8,806 nt of DNA, taken from an uncultured Bacteroidota bacterium (GTDB lineage Bacteria > Bacteroidota > Bacteroidia > Chitinophagales > S012-47). The position numbers and the translations under genes were made by a program. Positions 1 to 5,899 of the stretch are shown piece after piece. Under the pieces are notes generated by a model. That model did no database searches. It worked only from the letters and a program-made list of their open reading frames with translations, and was not told the origin of the DNA. The stretch spans positions 1-8,806 of the forward strand of contig CAJXXO010000093.1 of the NCBI GenBank assembly GCA_913062655.1, given 5' to 3'. Numbering within the stretch: the stretch's first letter is position 1; the number at the start of each line of letters is the position of its first letter.

Positions 1-1
1 C

Positions 2-865
2 CCTTACTTACAATCGGCCCATCTGACTTTTGGCAATATGGAAGGGGCCATTTCAGATGATGCGCCACTGGAAAAGCGCTGTAAGGATACCACCAAGTGC
101 TACGCCTTTCGCATGCCCACCCGCTATGCCGATCATTTGGCGGAAGCCGGTTTTGATGTGTTGAGCCTGGCCAACAACCACGCTTGGGATTTTGGCATAG
201 AAGGGGTAACCGATGCGGCTACTACGTTGGACAGATTGGGTATAGCCTATGCTGGCCCGCAACACTTTCCGTGGGACACCCTCACTCGGTATGGGGTAAA
301 AGTGGGCTTTGTGGCATTTGCGCCCAACAAAGGCTGCATGCATATCCTGGATCGGAAGAAGGCGGTAGCCACCGTCACTCACCTCGATTCGATCAGCGAT
401 ATTGTTATTGTCTCTTTTCACGGAGGGGCAGAAGGGAAAGACCATCAACACGTAACAGGGGAGAGTGAATTCTATTATGGAGAAAACCGGGGTAATGTAC
501 AAGCCTTTGCCAAAGCTATGATCGATGCAGGCGCAGATGTAGTGTTTGGCCATGGACCCCATGTGGTAAGAGCCGTTGAGGTCTATCAGGATCGGTTTAT
601 CGCCTACAGCCTGGGTAATTTTGCCACCTACGCCCGCTTCAACCTTACCGGAGTAAATGGATATGCTCCAGCCGTAAAGGTGTATACCGACCTGGAGGGT
701 CAATTTCTGGAAGCAGAGGTAATCTCGTTCCTACAACGAGGGGAAGGTGGCCCTAAGAAAGACGCCAACCAACTGGCCTTCAAAAAGATAGCGGAACTCA
801 CGCAAAGTGATATCAAGAATCATGGATTAGGTTTTGAGGACGGTTGGATTAGAAAAAGAAAGTAG
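2..865 (+). CDS. CapA/PgsA-like phosphoesterase-fold protein, 5' end missing
   Basis: This is the last 287 codons of a CapA (PGA_cap) family protein. The reading frame is open from base 2, before the first ATG at 38, so the true start lies outside the window. ATG 38 is internal, because the family's N-E motif (GNMEG, bases 32-46) straddles it. Metallophosphoesterase-like motifs seen in order are ANNHAWDFG (about 170-190), SFHGGAE (about 416-433), GHGPHVV (about 548-568) and YSLGNF (about 605-622). The family is named for membrane-anchored proteins of poly-gamma-glutamate capsule synthesis, but many stand-alone members have no proven substrate. The usual length is about 350-400 residues, so a signal peptide and the first GD metal motif should lie to the left. 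No capB/capC-like gene is visible here, so a capsule role is not established; an envelope phosphoesterase is as likely. The family call is firm and the function uncertain. Confidence 0.9.
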   Translation, partial: PYLQSAHLTFGNMEGAISDDAPLEKRCKDTTKCYAFRMPTRYADHLAEAGFDVLSLANNHAWDFGIEGVTDAATTLDRLGIAYAGPQHFPWDTLTRYGVKVGFVAFAPNKGCMHILDRKKAVATVTHLDSISDIVIVSFHGGAEGKDHQHVTGESEFYYGENRGNVQAFAKAMIDAGADVVFGHGPHVVRAVEVYQDRFIAYSLGNFATYARFNLTGVNGYAPAVKVYTDLEGQFLEAEVISFLQRGEGGPKKDANQLAFKKIAELTQSDIKNHGLGFEDGWIRKRK

Positions 866-886
866 CGGTCAAACATCAGATTACAA

Positions 887-915
887 TTGTACCCTTATAA
901 TATTCCTTACTTTTA
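887..915 (+). promoter_or_regulatory. Candidate Bacteroidota promoter of the merR-type gene
   Basis: TTG at 887-889 lies 18 bases before TACTTTTA at 908-915, which matches the Bacteroidota -7 consensus TAnnTTTG except for its last base. The spacing is within the usual 17-23. Transcription would start near 920, giving a leader of about ten bases before the ATG at 931. The prediction rests on sequence match only. Confidence 0.45.
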
Positions 916-922
916 TAGTAAG
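906..922. promoter_or_regulatory. Inverted repeat over the merR promoter, possible operator
   Basis: A perfect six-base inverted repeat, CTTACT (906-911) and AGTAAG (917-922), is separated by five bases. It overlaps the predicted -7 element and ends eight bases before the regulator's start codon. Dimeric MerR-family proteins bind dyad sites in promoters and often autoregulate, so this is a plausible operator. The arms are shorter than most MerR operators, and no second copy was found by eye, so chance remains possible. Confidence 0.3.
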
Positions 923-930
923 AAGCGACT

Positions 931-1269
931 ATGCCGTACAAGGAGCGTGAAATAGAAAAGATGTACTATACCATCGGTGAGGTGGCGAAGCAGTTTGATG
1001 TATCTACCTCACTCATTCGCTTCTGGGAGAAGGAGTTTGATATCCTCAAGCCGAAGAAAAACCGTAAGGGCGATCGCTTTTTTACCCAAAAAGACCTCGA
1101 CCACCTGAAGATTATCTATCACCTCGTGAAAGAGCGGGGCTACACGCTAAAGGGTGCCAAGCAAAAGCTTAAGGAAAACAAGCAGGATGTAATTGACCAT
1201 GTACAGATGGTCGACTCACTGAAACGGGTACGGCAGTTTCTGGTAGATTTAAAGCAGCAGCTCGACTGA
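931..1269 (+). CDS. MerR-family transcriptional regulator, small form
   Basis: A 112-residue protein with an N-terminal MerR winged helix. The helix-turn-helix covers about residues 14-33 (TIGEVAKQFDVSTSLIRFWE), followed by the wing and second helical pair to about residue 78 (RFFTQKDLDHLKII, ERGYTLKGAKQKL). A short helical tail, about 85-112, is the likely dimerisation helix. There is no C-terminal effector domain and no cysteine, so it is not a classical metal sensor such as MerR or SoxR; the ligand and targets are unknown. Start ATG 931 is chosen over ATG 961 because the MPYKEREIEK lead-in to MYYTIGEVA recurs in Bacteroidota homologues. A promoter and a palindrome lie directly upstream. 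The stop codon is one base from the stop of the convergent mscS-type gene, so the two 3' ends must share terminator space. Family call firm, role unknown. Confidence 0.93.
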   Translation: MPYKEREIEKMYYTIGEVAKQFDVSTSLIRFWEKEFDILKPKKNRKGDRFFTQKDLDHLKIIYHLVKERGYTLKGAKQKLKENKQDVIDHVQMVDSLKRVRQFLVDLKQQLD

Positions 1270-1270
1270 C

Positions 1271-2926
1271 CTACTCCTTGTTTTCATTACCATTTTCAAT
1301 TGCGTATTTCGCTTTATAGGCTTTCACAAACTCTTCCGTACGCTCTTTAATCGTGCTGGAATCGGTATTGTAAGTAGGGCTTAGGCTTGATTGGCCAGGC
1401 AGGTCCTCCACATGCAAGGTTTGCGTAGGGAAGGCAAAGCGTACACCGAGGTTTTCTGCCAATTCAATAATAGCCAGTATTACCTCGTGTCGGGCTTTCA
1501 ATTCAGCCGACCAACTAGGCACTGCGAAAAAAATGTAGAACAGCACATCCAGCGAGTGGCTGTTCATATTATTCATGTGTATTTCGTAATAGTCCTTTCG
1601 TGTATTAGGATGGTTTTCTACTATTTCACGCAAACCATCTACAAATTGCTGTATCAATACCGTGGGTGTATCGTAGGTCAAAGCGATCTTCGTGGAGAAG
1701 CGCCTGTATTCGCGAAGGCCAAAGTTGTCAATGGTCATATCTGCCAGCTTGCCATTGGGTACATAGACGAGTGAATTGGCAAAGGTGCGCACCCGGGTCG
1801 AACGGAAGCCCACTTCTTCTACCGTGCCATCGACACCACTGAAGTTGATCCAGTCACCAATTTGAAAGGGACGATCCAGAAAGATCATCAAGGAACCGAA
1901 GAGATTCTTCAGCGTATCCTGTGCGGCCAGTGCCAGGGCAATACCCCCAATGGATATACCGGCTAGTAGGGCAGTGATGTTGAAATCAAGGCTCTGCAGG
2001 ACCACCAGTGCACCAATGATGACAATAAATATCTTCAAGGCTTTTCGCACCAAGGGTACCAGTTGATCGTCCAGTTTGTTTTCCGTCCGGTCGGCTACTT
2101 CTACCATATACTCACCCAGTATGTCTACTGCGCGGTATACCGCCATGGTGAGGAAGAGGGGCGTCAGTGCCTGAATAATCAGCACCACATACCGGCTGAT
2201 GTTCACCGGCAATTGCAGCATGGGCTCGAAAGGGATAATGATCAAGGTAATCAGCAATAAACTCAGTGGCCGGGCAATCTTTCGAATTACATTACTCTGG
2301 CTCTTGATCTTGGCAAACCGTACTTCCAACCTTGTGATGATCAACTGTATCAGCCACGTCAGTAGCGCATGTAATACCACAATGACCACCACAAAAATGA
2401 GGATGCCAATGATCTGCCAGACATACAGCCCACCTAAGCGTTGCTGTCCAAAAGTGGGAAAGAGGTTTACCAACAGGTCGCTGCCGAAGGGGAATACCTC
2501 CTTGTGCAGGTCCGGTATCCGTTCTACAGTGCGGTCGCTCCAATACCATCGACCGGCCTCTTTTTCCACATAAATGCCGGGTAACGCATTGGGGTAGAGA
2601 TAATACCGTGCCAGGTCGTTGGTGGTATCGATATAGTTATTCGACTTCGGTAGCAGCTCCATGTCGATGTACATGCCCTTGGCATCCAGCACTTGCTTTA
2701 GCTTGATCGCCAGATCTTTCGCCAGTTCCGTATTGGATAGATTAAAGGTCTTTGCCGACACTTCAGGGAAATAGGTGTCCGGTTGTAAATACTTCAGGTG
2801 CGTCTCTATCGTATTGTAGGGACTTTCCAGGTTAGCCTTGGGCACATTCCGATCGAGGGAATCGGCTTGTGACCAGAGGTACATCGGGGTGATGAGGGCA
2901 AATACAAATAACGCGATAGCTCGCAT
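1271..2926 (-). CDS. MscS-family mechanosensitive ion channel with periplasmic N-terminal domain
   Basis: A 551-residue inner-membrane channel that should open under membrane tension to release ions during hypo-osmotic shock. Numbering is from ATG 2926. A signal peptide covers 1-20 (RAIALFVFALITPMYLWSQA). A soluble domain of about 140 residues follows, containing ESPYNTIETHL and WYWSDRTVERIP, a type of N-terminal domain that recurs in MscS-like proteins. Hydrophobic helices lie near 168-198, 218-234, 245-268 and 295-315. The Gly/Ala-rich pore helix is about 318-350 (LLAGISIGGIALALAAQDTL). The MscS beta domain follows (DRPFQIGDWI, then SLVYVPNGKLADMTIDNF), then the alpha/beta C-terminal cage. 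The frame extends upstream to an ATG at 3016, but that would overlap the divergent neighbour by 33 bases and bury the signal peptide, so 2926 is preferred. A TAATTTCG (minus strand, 2951-2958) resembles a -7 box but lacks a correctly spaced TTG. The family is certain; the start is likely. Confidence 0.92.
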   Translation of the reverse strand: MRAIALFVFALITPMYLWSQADSLDRNVPKANLESPYNTIETHLKYLQPDTYFPEVSAKTFNLSNTELAKDLAIKLKQVLDAKGMYIDMELLPKSNNYIDTTNDLARYYLYPNALPGIYVEKEAGRWYWSDRTVERIPDLHKEVFPFGSDLLVNLFPTFGQQRLGGLYVWQIIGILIFVVVIVVLHALLTWLIQLIITRLEVRFAKIKSQSNVIRKIARPLSLLLITLIIIPFEPMLQLPVNISRYVVLIIQALTPLFLTMAVYRAVDILGEYMVEVADRTENKLDDQLVPLVRKALKIFIVIIGALVVLQSLDFNITALLAGISIGGIALALAAQDTLKNLFGSLMIFLDRPFQIGDWINFSGVDGTVEEVGFRSTRVRTFANSLVYVPNGKLADMTIDNFGLREYRRFSTKIALTYDTPTVLIQQFVDGLREIVENHPNTRKDYYEIHMNNMNSHSLDVLFYIFFAVPSWSAELKARHEVILAIIELAENLGVRFAFPTQTLHVEDLPGQSSLSPTYNTDSSTIKERTEEFVKAYKAKYAIENGNENKE

Positions 2927-2983
2927 GGCTTTGGGATTTGATTGGATGTCCGAAATTAGGGGTTTTAATAACAATCTGCAGGT

Positions 2984-3490
2984 ATGAATCAGGAACTTAC
3001 TCCTCATCAGCGACAATTTTTGTCAATCGTAAATAATCGGTTCAAATTTCGCCTATTCCTGCTCAGACGACTGCCATTGGCCTGGATTACCGGCCTCAAG
3101 GTGGAGCGTATGACGCCACAAGAAGCTCGAGTCTCCGTGCGGTATGGCTACTGGACACAGAATCCATTTCGCAGTATCTATTTTGCCGTGTTGGCTATGG
3201 CAGCCGAGCTATCTACGGGATTGCTGGGTTTTTTGCAGGTGTACCAGCGCAGTCCTCGGGTCTCCATGTTGGTCACTGACCTACAAGCGAAATATTCAAA
3301 AAAAGCAGTCGGGCGCATCACCTTTTCTTGCTCCGATGGAGAAGCTGTAGCACGAGCGGTGGAAGAAAGCATCGCTTCGGGCGAAGGGCAAGTGGTACCT
3401 TGTACCAGCATTGGCCGCAATGAAGAAGGGGAGGAAGTGGCCCGATTGGTCATTACCTGGTCATTTAAAGCCCGGGCCTCCAAAGGGTAG
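2984..3490 (+). CDS. DUF4442 domain protein, hotdog-fold thioesterase-like
   Basis: A 168-residue cytoplasmic protein matching the DUF4442/PaaI-like hotdog pattern. An N-terminal helix (LSIVNNRFKFRLFLLRRLPLAWITGLKVE) leads into the first strand. The central hotdog helix follows at about residues 62-84 (NPFRSIYFAVLAMAAELSTG), with a beta-rich second half (SMLVTDLQAKYSKKAVGRITFSC) and a last strand EVARLVITWSFKAR. Hotdog proteins of this type hydrolyse or bind acyl-CoA. No substrate can be assigned here, and enzymatic activity of DUF4442 proteins is poorly known. The start ATG 2984 has no Shine-Dalgarno sequence, which is normal for Bacteroidota. It is divergent from the channel gene with 57 bases between the preferred starts. 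I see no good TAnnTTTG box there. The next gene on the same strand starts 45 bases downstream, so co-transcription is possible. Family call good, function open. Confidence 0.85.
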   Translation: MNQELTPHQRQFLSIVNNRFKFRLFLLRRLPLAWITGLKVERMTPQEARVSVRYGYWTQNPFRSIYFAVLAMAAELSTGLLGFLQVYQRSPRVSMLVTDLQAKYSKKAVGRITFSCSDGEAVARAVEESIASGEGQVVPCTSIGRNEEGEEVARLVITWSFKARASKG

Positions 3491-3535
3491 CGGGTGTAGT
3501 CAACTATTTTTCGGGTTTTTGCGTCTTATGTACCA

Positions 3536-4120
3536 ATGAGAATCCTACTAAGCTTGTGTTTGCTTATCGTTTTCAGCCCTTACCTGAGGGGGCAAGAGGG
3601 CTTTTACCGCGATTTTGAAGCGGTACCCCAGTCCAATGAGGTGGACCTGGAGTGGGTGATTGTGGCAGGAAACAGTTGCGTGAACACCTACATTACAAGA
3701 AGCGTAGATGGTGTTGATTTTGATACGGTCGGCACTATAGCCGGCTTATGTGGCGATGATGATGAGGATATATTTTATGCCTACACAGACACTGCACCCG
3801 TAGTCAACCGGGTAAATTATTATCGCATACAGTTTGGCAATGTAGCCCGCTCCACCATACTGCCTGTTGAAGTGATAGACCTTACAAAGCAAAGCTATCA
3901 GTTGGTATATGATCCGGCCCTTGCGCAGTACACCTTGTATTTTTCCAATCCCGGTAGAGCTGAAGTGACGCTGGAGACCTACACTTACAGCGGCCAACGT
4001 CTGTCTCAACAGGTGACGACCCGCAATCAATTTTCCTGGCCTGCTACGGAGCAGCAGGGCTTTCGCCTATTTGTGCTGCGCAGCGAAGGACGCCTTTTGG
4101 CCAGTGGTCATTTGCCATAA
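3536..4120 (+). CDS. Secreted hypothetical protein, Fn3-like with degenerate T9SS-type C-terminal domain
   Basis: A 194-residue protein with a signal peptide (residues 1-19, LLSLCLLIVFSPYLRG, cleavage near GQ-EG) and no lipobox. Residues about 35-100 follow the fibronectin-III-like pattern common in Bacteroidota surface proteins: a strand with EVDLEW, then YITRSVDGVDFDTVGTI, then YTDTAP and VNYYRIQ. Two mature cysteines, C48 and C72, could form a disulfide. They bracket the second strand and precede an acidic patch (DDDED, 74-78). Residues about 120-194 resemble a type IX sorting domain in layout (YTLYFSNPGRAEVTLETYTYSGQRL, then FRLFVL, then a short last strand), but the usual final Gly-x-Tyr and Lys-rich ending are replaced by GHLP. 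The protein is therefore probably exported to the periplasm or surface. No enzyme motif is present and I do not recognise a named family. The 45 bases before it hold a weak TATTTTTC box at 3505-3512 without a spaced TTG. Confidence 0.75.
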   Translation: MRILLSLCLLIVFSPYLRGQEGFYRDFEAVPQSNEVDLEWVIVAGNSCVNTYITRSVDGVDFDTVGTIAGLCGDDDEDIFYAYTDTAPVVNRVNYYRIQFGNVARSTILPVEVIDLTKQSYQLVYDPALAQYTLYFSNPGRAEVTLETYTYSGQRLSQQVTTRNQFSWPATEQQGFRLFVLRSEGRLLASGHLP

Positions 4121-4138
4121 GTAAGCGAATTATATTTG
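4112..4138 (+). promoter_or_regulatory. Candidate Bacteroidota promoter of the CoA-binding protein gene
   Basis: TATATTTG at 4131-4138 is a perfect match to TAnnTTTG. An upstream TTG at 4112-4114, part of TTTG, is 16 bases away, one base short of the usual range. It lies in the last codons of the preceding gene. The predicted start near 4145 leaves about 30 leader bases, which include an AAAGGAAG Shine-Dalgarno-like stretch before ATG 4177. This is the strongest promoter-like sequence in the window. Confidence 0.55.
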
Positions 4139-4176
4139 AACGCTTTTGTTTCCCTTACAGATAGAAAAGGAAGCAG

Positions 4177-4548
4177 ATGGATAAGAAGCGAACGGTAATT
4201 ATTGGTGCAACACCTAATCCCTCCCGTTACGCCTACCGGGCCGCACATATGCTGGACCATCACGGACATACCTTCATCCCTGTAGGCATAAAAAAAGGTG
4301 AAGTAGCCGGTAAAACCATTTTGGACTTGCGGCAGCAACCACCGGTAGAGGAGGTGGATACGGTAACCCTGTATATTGGTCCGCAAAACCAGCCGGAATG
4401 GGAAGACTATATCCTTTCTTTACAGCCCAGACGCATCATTTTTAACCCGGGCACAGAAAATCCTCCTTTCGCGAAGAAAGCGGCCCGACAGGGCATCGAA
4501 ACAGAAGAAGCCTGTACACTCGTGATGCTCCAGCTAGGGATGTTTTAG
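4177..4548 (+). CDS. CoA-binding domain (Rossmann) protein
   Basis: A 123-residue single-domain protein of the CoA_binding_2 (YccU-like) type. The nucleotide-binding loop is at residues 8-17 (IIGATPNPSR), and YAYRAAHMLDHHGHTFIPV forms the first helix and second strand. The family's GIKKGEVAGKTI follows, then VDTVTLYIGPQNQ, RRIIFNPGTEN and the closing EACTLVMLQLG. Stand-alone proteins of this kind resemble the CoA-binding part of succinyl-CoA synthetase and bind CoA or a related nucleotide; no reaction is known. They are small cytosolic proteins and full length here. The start is supported by AAAGGAAG about six bases upstream of the ATG and by a TATATTTG promoter box. The stop codon is two bases from that of the convergent PLP enzyme gene, so neither gene has room for its own intergenic terminator. 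Family certain, physiological role unknown. Confidence 0.92.
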   Translation: MDKKRTVIIGATPNPSRYAYRAAHMLDHHGHTFIPVGIKKGEVAGKTILDLRQQPPVEEVDTVTLYIGPQNQPEWEDYILSLQPRRIIFNPGTENPPFAKKAARQGIETEEACTLVMLQLGMF

Positions 4549-4550
4549 GC

Positions 4551-5834
4551 TTAGCTTACCTTTTCCAATGCCTGTTCAATATCCAGGATCAGATCATCCG
4601 GATGCTCCACGCCAATGCTCAAACGAATCATTTTTTCTGTAATGCCGTAAGCTTTCCGCTCTTCCGGATCTACGCCTGAGTGGGTCATCGTGGCAGGGTG
4701 CTGCACTAGCGATTCTGTGGAGCCCAAGCTTACTGCCAGGTGGAACAATTCCAGATTATCCATGAAAGAAAAAGCTTCTTGTTCTCCACCCTTGATGTCG
4801 AACGAGATCATAGCTCCGGGCTCCAGGCAGTGCTTCTTGTATATCTCGCCTTGCCGTGTAGTTGGATCGTGGTGGGCCAGGTAATAGACCGTCTCCACTT
4901 TGGGATGCCTTTCCAGGTAAGCCGCTACCTTTTTTGCGTTAGACAGTTGCTTTTCCATGCGGATTTTCAGGGTCTCCAGGCTCCGCATCAGCAGCCAGGA
5001 TATCCATGGGCCGCCCATGCTACCCAGTTGGCTGCGCAGCATCTTTATACGTTGAATGGTGGCCTCGTCACCCAGTGCTGCACCGGCAACCACATCACTG
5101 TGGCCGCCAATATATTTGGTGGCCGAATAGATGACGATATCAGCACCATGCTTCAGGGGATGCTGCCAAAGCGGCCCCAGGAATGTGTTGTCTACTATCA
5201 CGTGGACCTTTCTGTCCGCTTGCGACAAATCTTTGGCTACAATGCTACACGCCTCGATATCGTACAACTCAATAGTAGGATTGGCGGGTGTTTCGATGAA
5301 TATGGCGCCCACCTTATCGCGCACCCCTTCTTTGTCAATTAGGGCATTCAATTCATCAATGCCGTCATCGGGGTCGAAGCCAATGGCCCGGATGTTGAAT
5401 TTGGCCAACGTGTGCTTTAGGAAATGATCGGTGCCGCCATAAACCGGGTCACTATGCAAGACTACCTGACCGGGCTCCGGAAGCTCCAGCAGGGTAGTAG
5501 AGATGGCCGCCATACCACTTTCGAATACCGCTGCCGCCTCAGCATTGTCCCATAGTGTCAGGCGATCTTCCAGTATTTCCAGGTCTGGGTTATTTAACCG
5601 GCTGTAAATGAGGCCTACCTTCTCACGCTGGCCTCTTTCACGGAAACCATGGGCCAATTCAAAGAAGGCCTTACCGTCTTGTGCCGTCTCAAAGACAAAG
5701 GTGGAGGTTTGAAATATGGGGCTTTTGATCGATCCTTCCGACCATTGTGGGTTGTAGCCATAGCCCATCATCAATGATTCGGGATGAAGCTTCTTTCGCT
5801 TCAGTGTCTTCTTCTTGCAGTCTTTCTTGGCCAT
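4551..5834 (-). CDS. Cys/Met metabolism PLP-dependent enzyme, cystathionine gamma-synthase family
   Basis: A 427-residue fold-type I PLP enzyme of the trans-sulfuration family, cytosolic and normally a tetramer. Numbering is from ATG 5834. The PLP lysine is K240 in SATKYIGGHSD. Y77 and R79 (YSRLNNP) should bind the cofactor phosphate from the partner subunit. Y132 in VYGGT stacks on the ring, D215 in VDNTF contacts the pyridine nitrogen, and R404 in IRLSIG binds the substrate carboxylate. All are present, so it should be active. The residue after Y132-G133 is Gly, where methionine gamma-lyases usually have Cys, which argues for synthase or cystathionine-lyase-like chemistry. Exact substrate specificity cannot be read from sequence. 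The N-terminus is unusually basic (KK, KKK, KRKK within residues 3-15). A longer frame begins with GTG at 5852, but ATG 5834 is preferred. A hairpin ends three bases upstream of it. Confidence 0.93.
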   Translation of the reverse strand: MAKKDCKKKTLKRKKLHPESLMMGYGYNPQWSEGSIKSPIFQTSTFVFETAQDGKAFFELAHGFRERGQREKVGLIYSRLNNPDLEILEDRLTLWDNAEAAAVFESGMAAISTTLLELPEPGQVVLHSDPVYGGTDHFLKHTLAKFNIRAIGFDPDDGIDELNALIDKEGVRDKVGAIFIETPANPTIELYDIEACSIVAKDLSQADRKVHVIVDNTFLGPLWQHPLKHGADIVIYSATKYIGGHSDVVAGAALGDEATIQRIKMLRSQLGSMGGPWISWLLMRSLETLKIRMEKQLSNAKKVAAYLERHPKVETVYYLAHHDPTTRQGEIYKKHCLEPGAMISFDIKGGEQEAFSFMDNLELFHLAVSLGSTESLVQHPATMTHSGVDPEERKAYGITEKMIRLSIGVEHPDDLILDIEQALEKVS

Positions 5835-5837
5835 GTG

Positions 5838-5855
5838 TTTGTGGTTTCCCACAAA
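5838..5855 (-). promoter_or_regulatory. GAAA-capped hairpin abutting the PLP-enzyme start codon
   Basis: On the minus strand, the arms TTTGTGG and CCACAAA form a perfect seven-base-pair stem closed by GAAA, a GNRA-type tetraloop. It ends three bases before ATG 5834 and covers the position where a ribosome would load. In RNA it would be a stable local element able to modulate initiation, or mark the mRNA 5' region. No T-run follows, so it is not a normal intrinsic terminator. The alternative GTG start at 5852 lies inside the stem. Confidence 0.5.
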
Positions 5856-5859
5856 GCTA

Positions 5860-5879
5860 CCGGCTTGCCCAATGGCCGG
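5860..5879 (-). other. Second, weaker stem-loop in the leader of the PLP-enzyme gene
   Basis: CCGGC at 5860-5864 and GCCGG at 5875-5879 can pair across a ten-base loop. It lies only four bases upstream of the GAAA-capped hairpin, between the metalloprotease stop and the PLP-enzyme start. The short all-GC stem is moderately stable. It may be part of a regulatory leader or protect the 3' end of the protease mRNA. Chance cannot be excluded. Confidence 0.3.
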
Positions 5880-5899
5880 CTATGATATTTCTCATTTAC

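Noticed and set aside
53..703. Long open frame on the minus strand opposite the CapA-like gene
   Set aside because: No recognisable domain or promoter; the + strand protein shows the full CapA motif series, so this is a shadow frame.
2927..3016. Upstream ATG start for the mscS-type gene (30 extra residues)
   Set aside because: It would overlap the divergent DUF4442 coding region and place the signal peptide internally; ATG 2926 directly begins the signal peptide.
3297..3304. A-AAA-AAA slippery heptamer in the DUF4442 gene (codons TCA AAA AAA)
   Set aside because: The phase fits -1 frameshifting, but the alternative frame yields an unrelated basic tail that destroys the hotdog fold. No clear downstream pseudoknot or stimulatory element was seen, and a Lys-Lys pair coded AAA AAA explains it.
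3470..3477. GCCCGGGC palindrome near the end of the DUF4442 gene as a terminator or binding site
   Set aside because: Short, has no loop and no following T-run, and lies in codons for the conserved C-terminal strand; likely chance.
4290..4296. Second A7 run in phase A-AAA-AAA in the CoA-binding gene
   Set aside because: A -1 shift hits TGA almost at once, and the Lys-Lys-Gly-Glu stretch is a normal family motif.
4740..5342. Open frame of about 200 codons antisense to the PLP enzyme
   Set aside because: The opposite strand encodes all PLP-binding motifs; this translation shows no family features.
5835..5899. SAM-type or other known riboswitch before the PLP-enzyme gene
   Set aside because: The leader is only about 65 bases with two simple stem-loops; no multi-helix junction or known SAM aptamer motif is visible.
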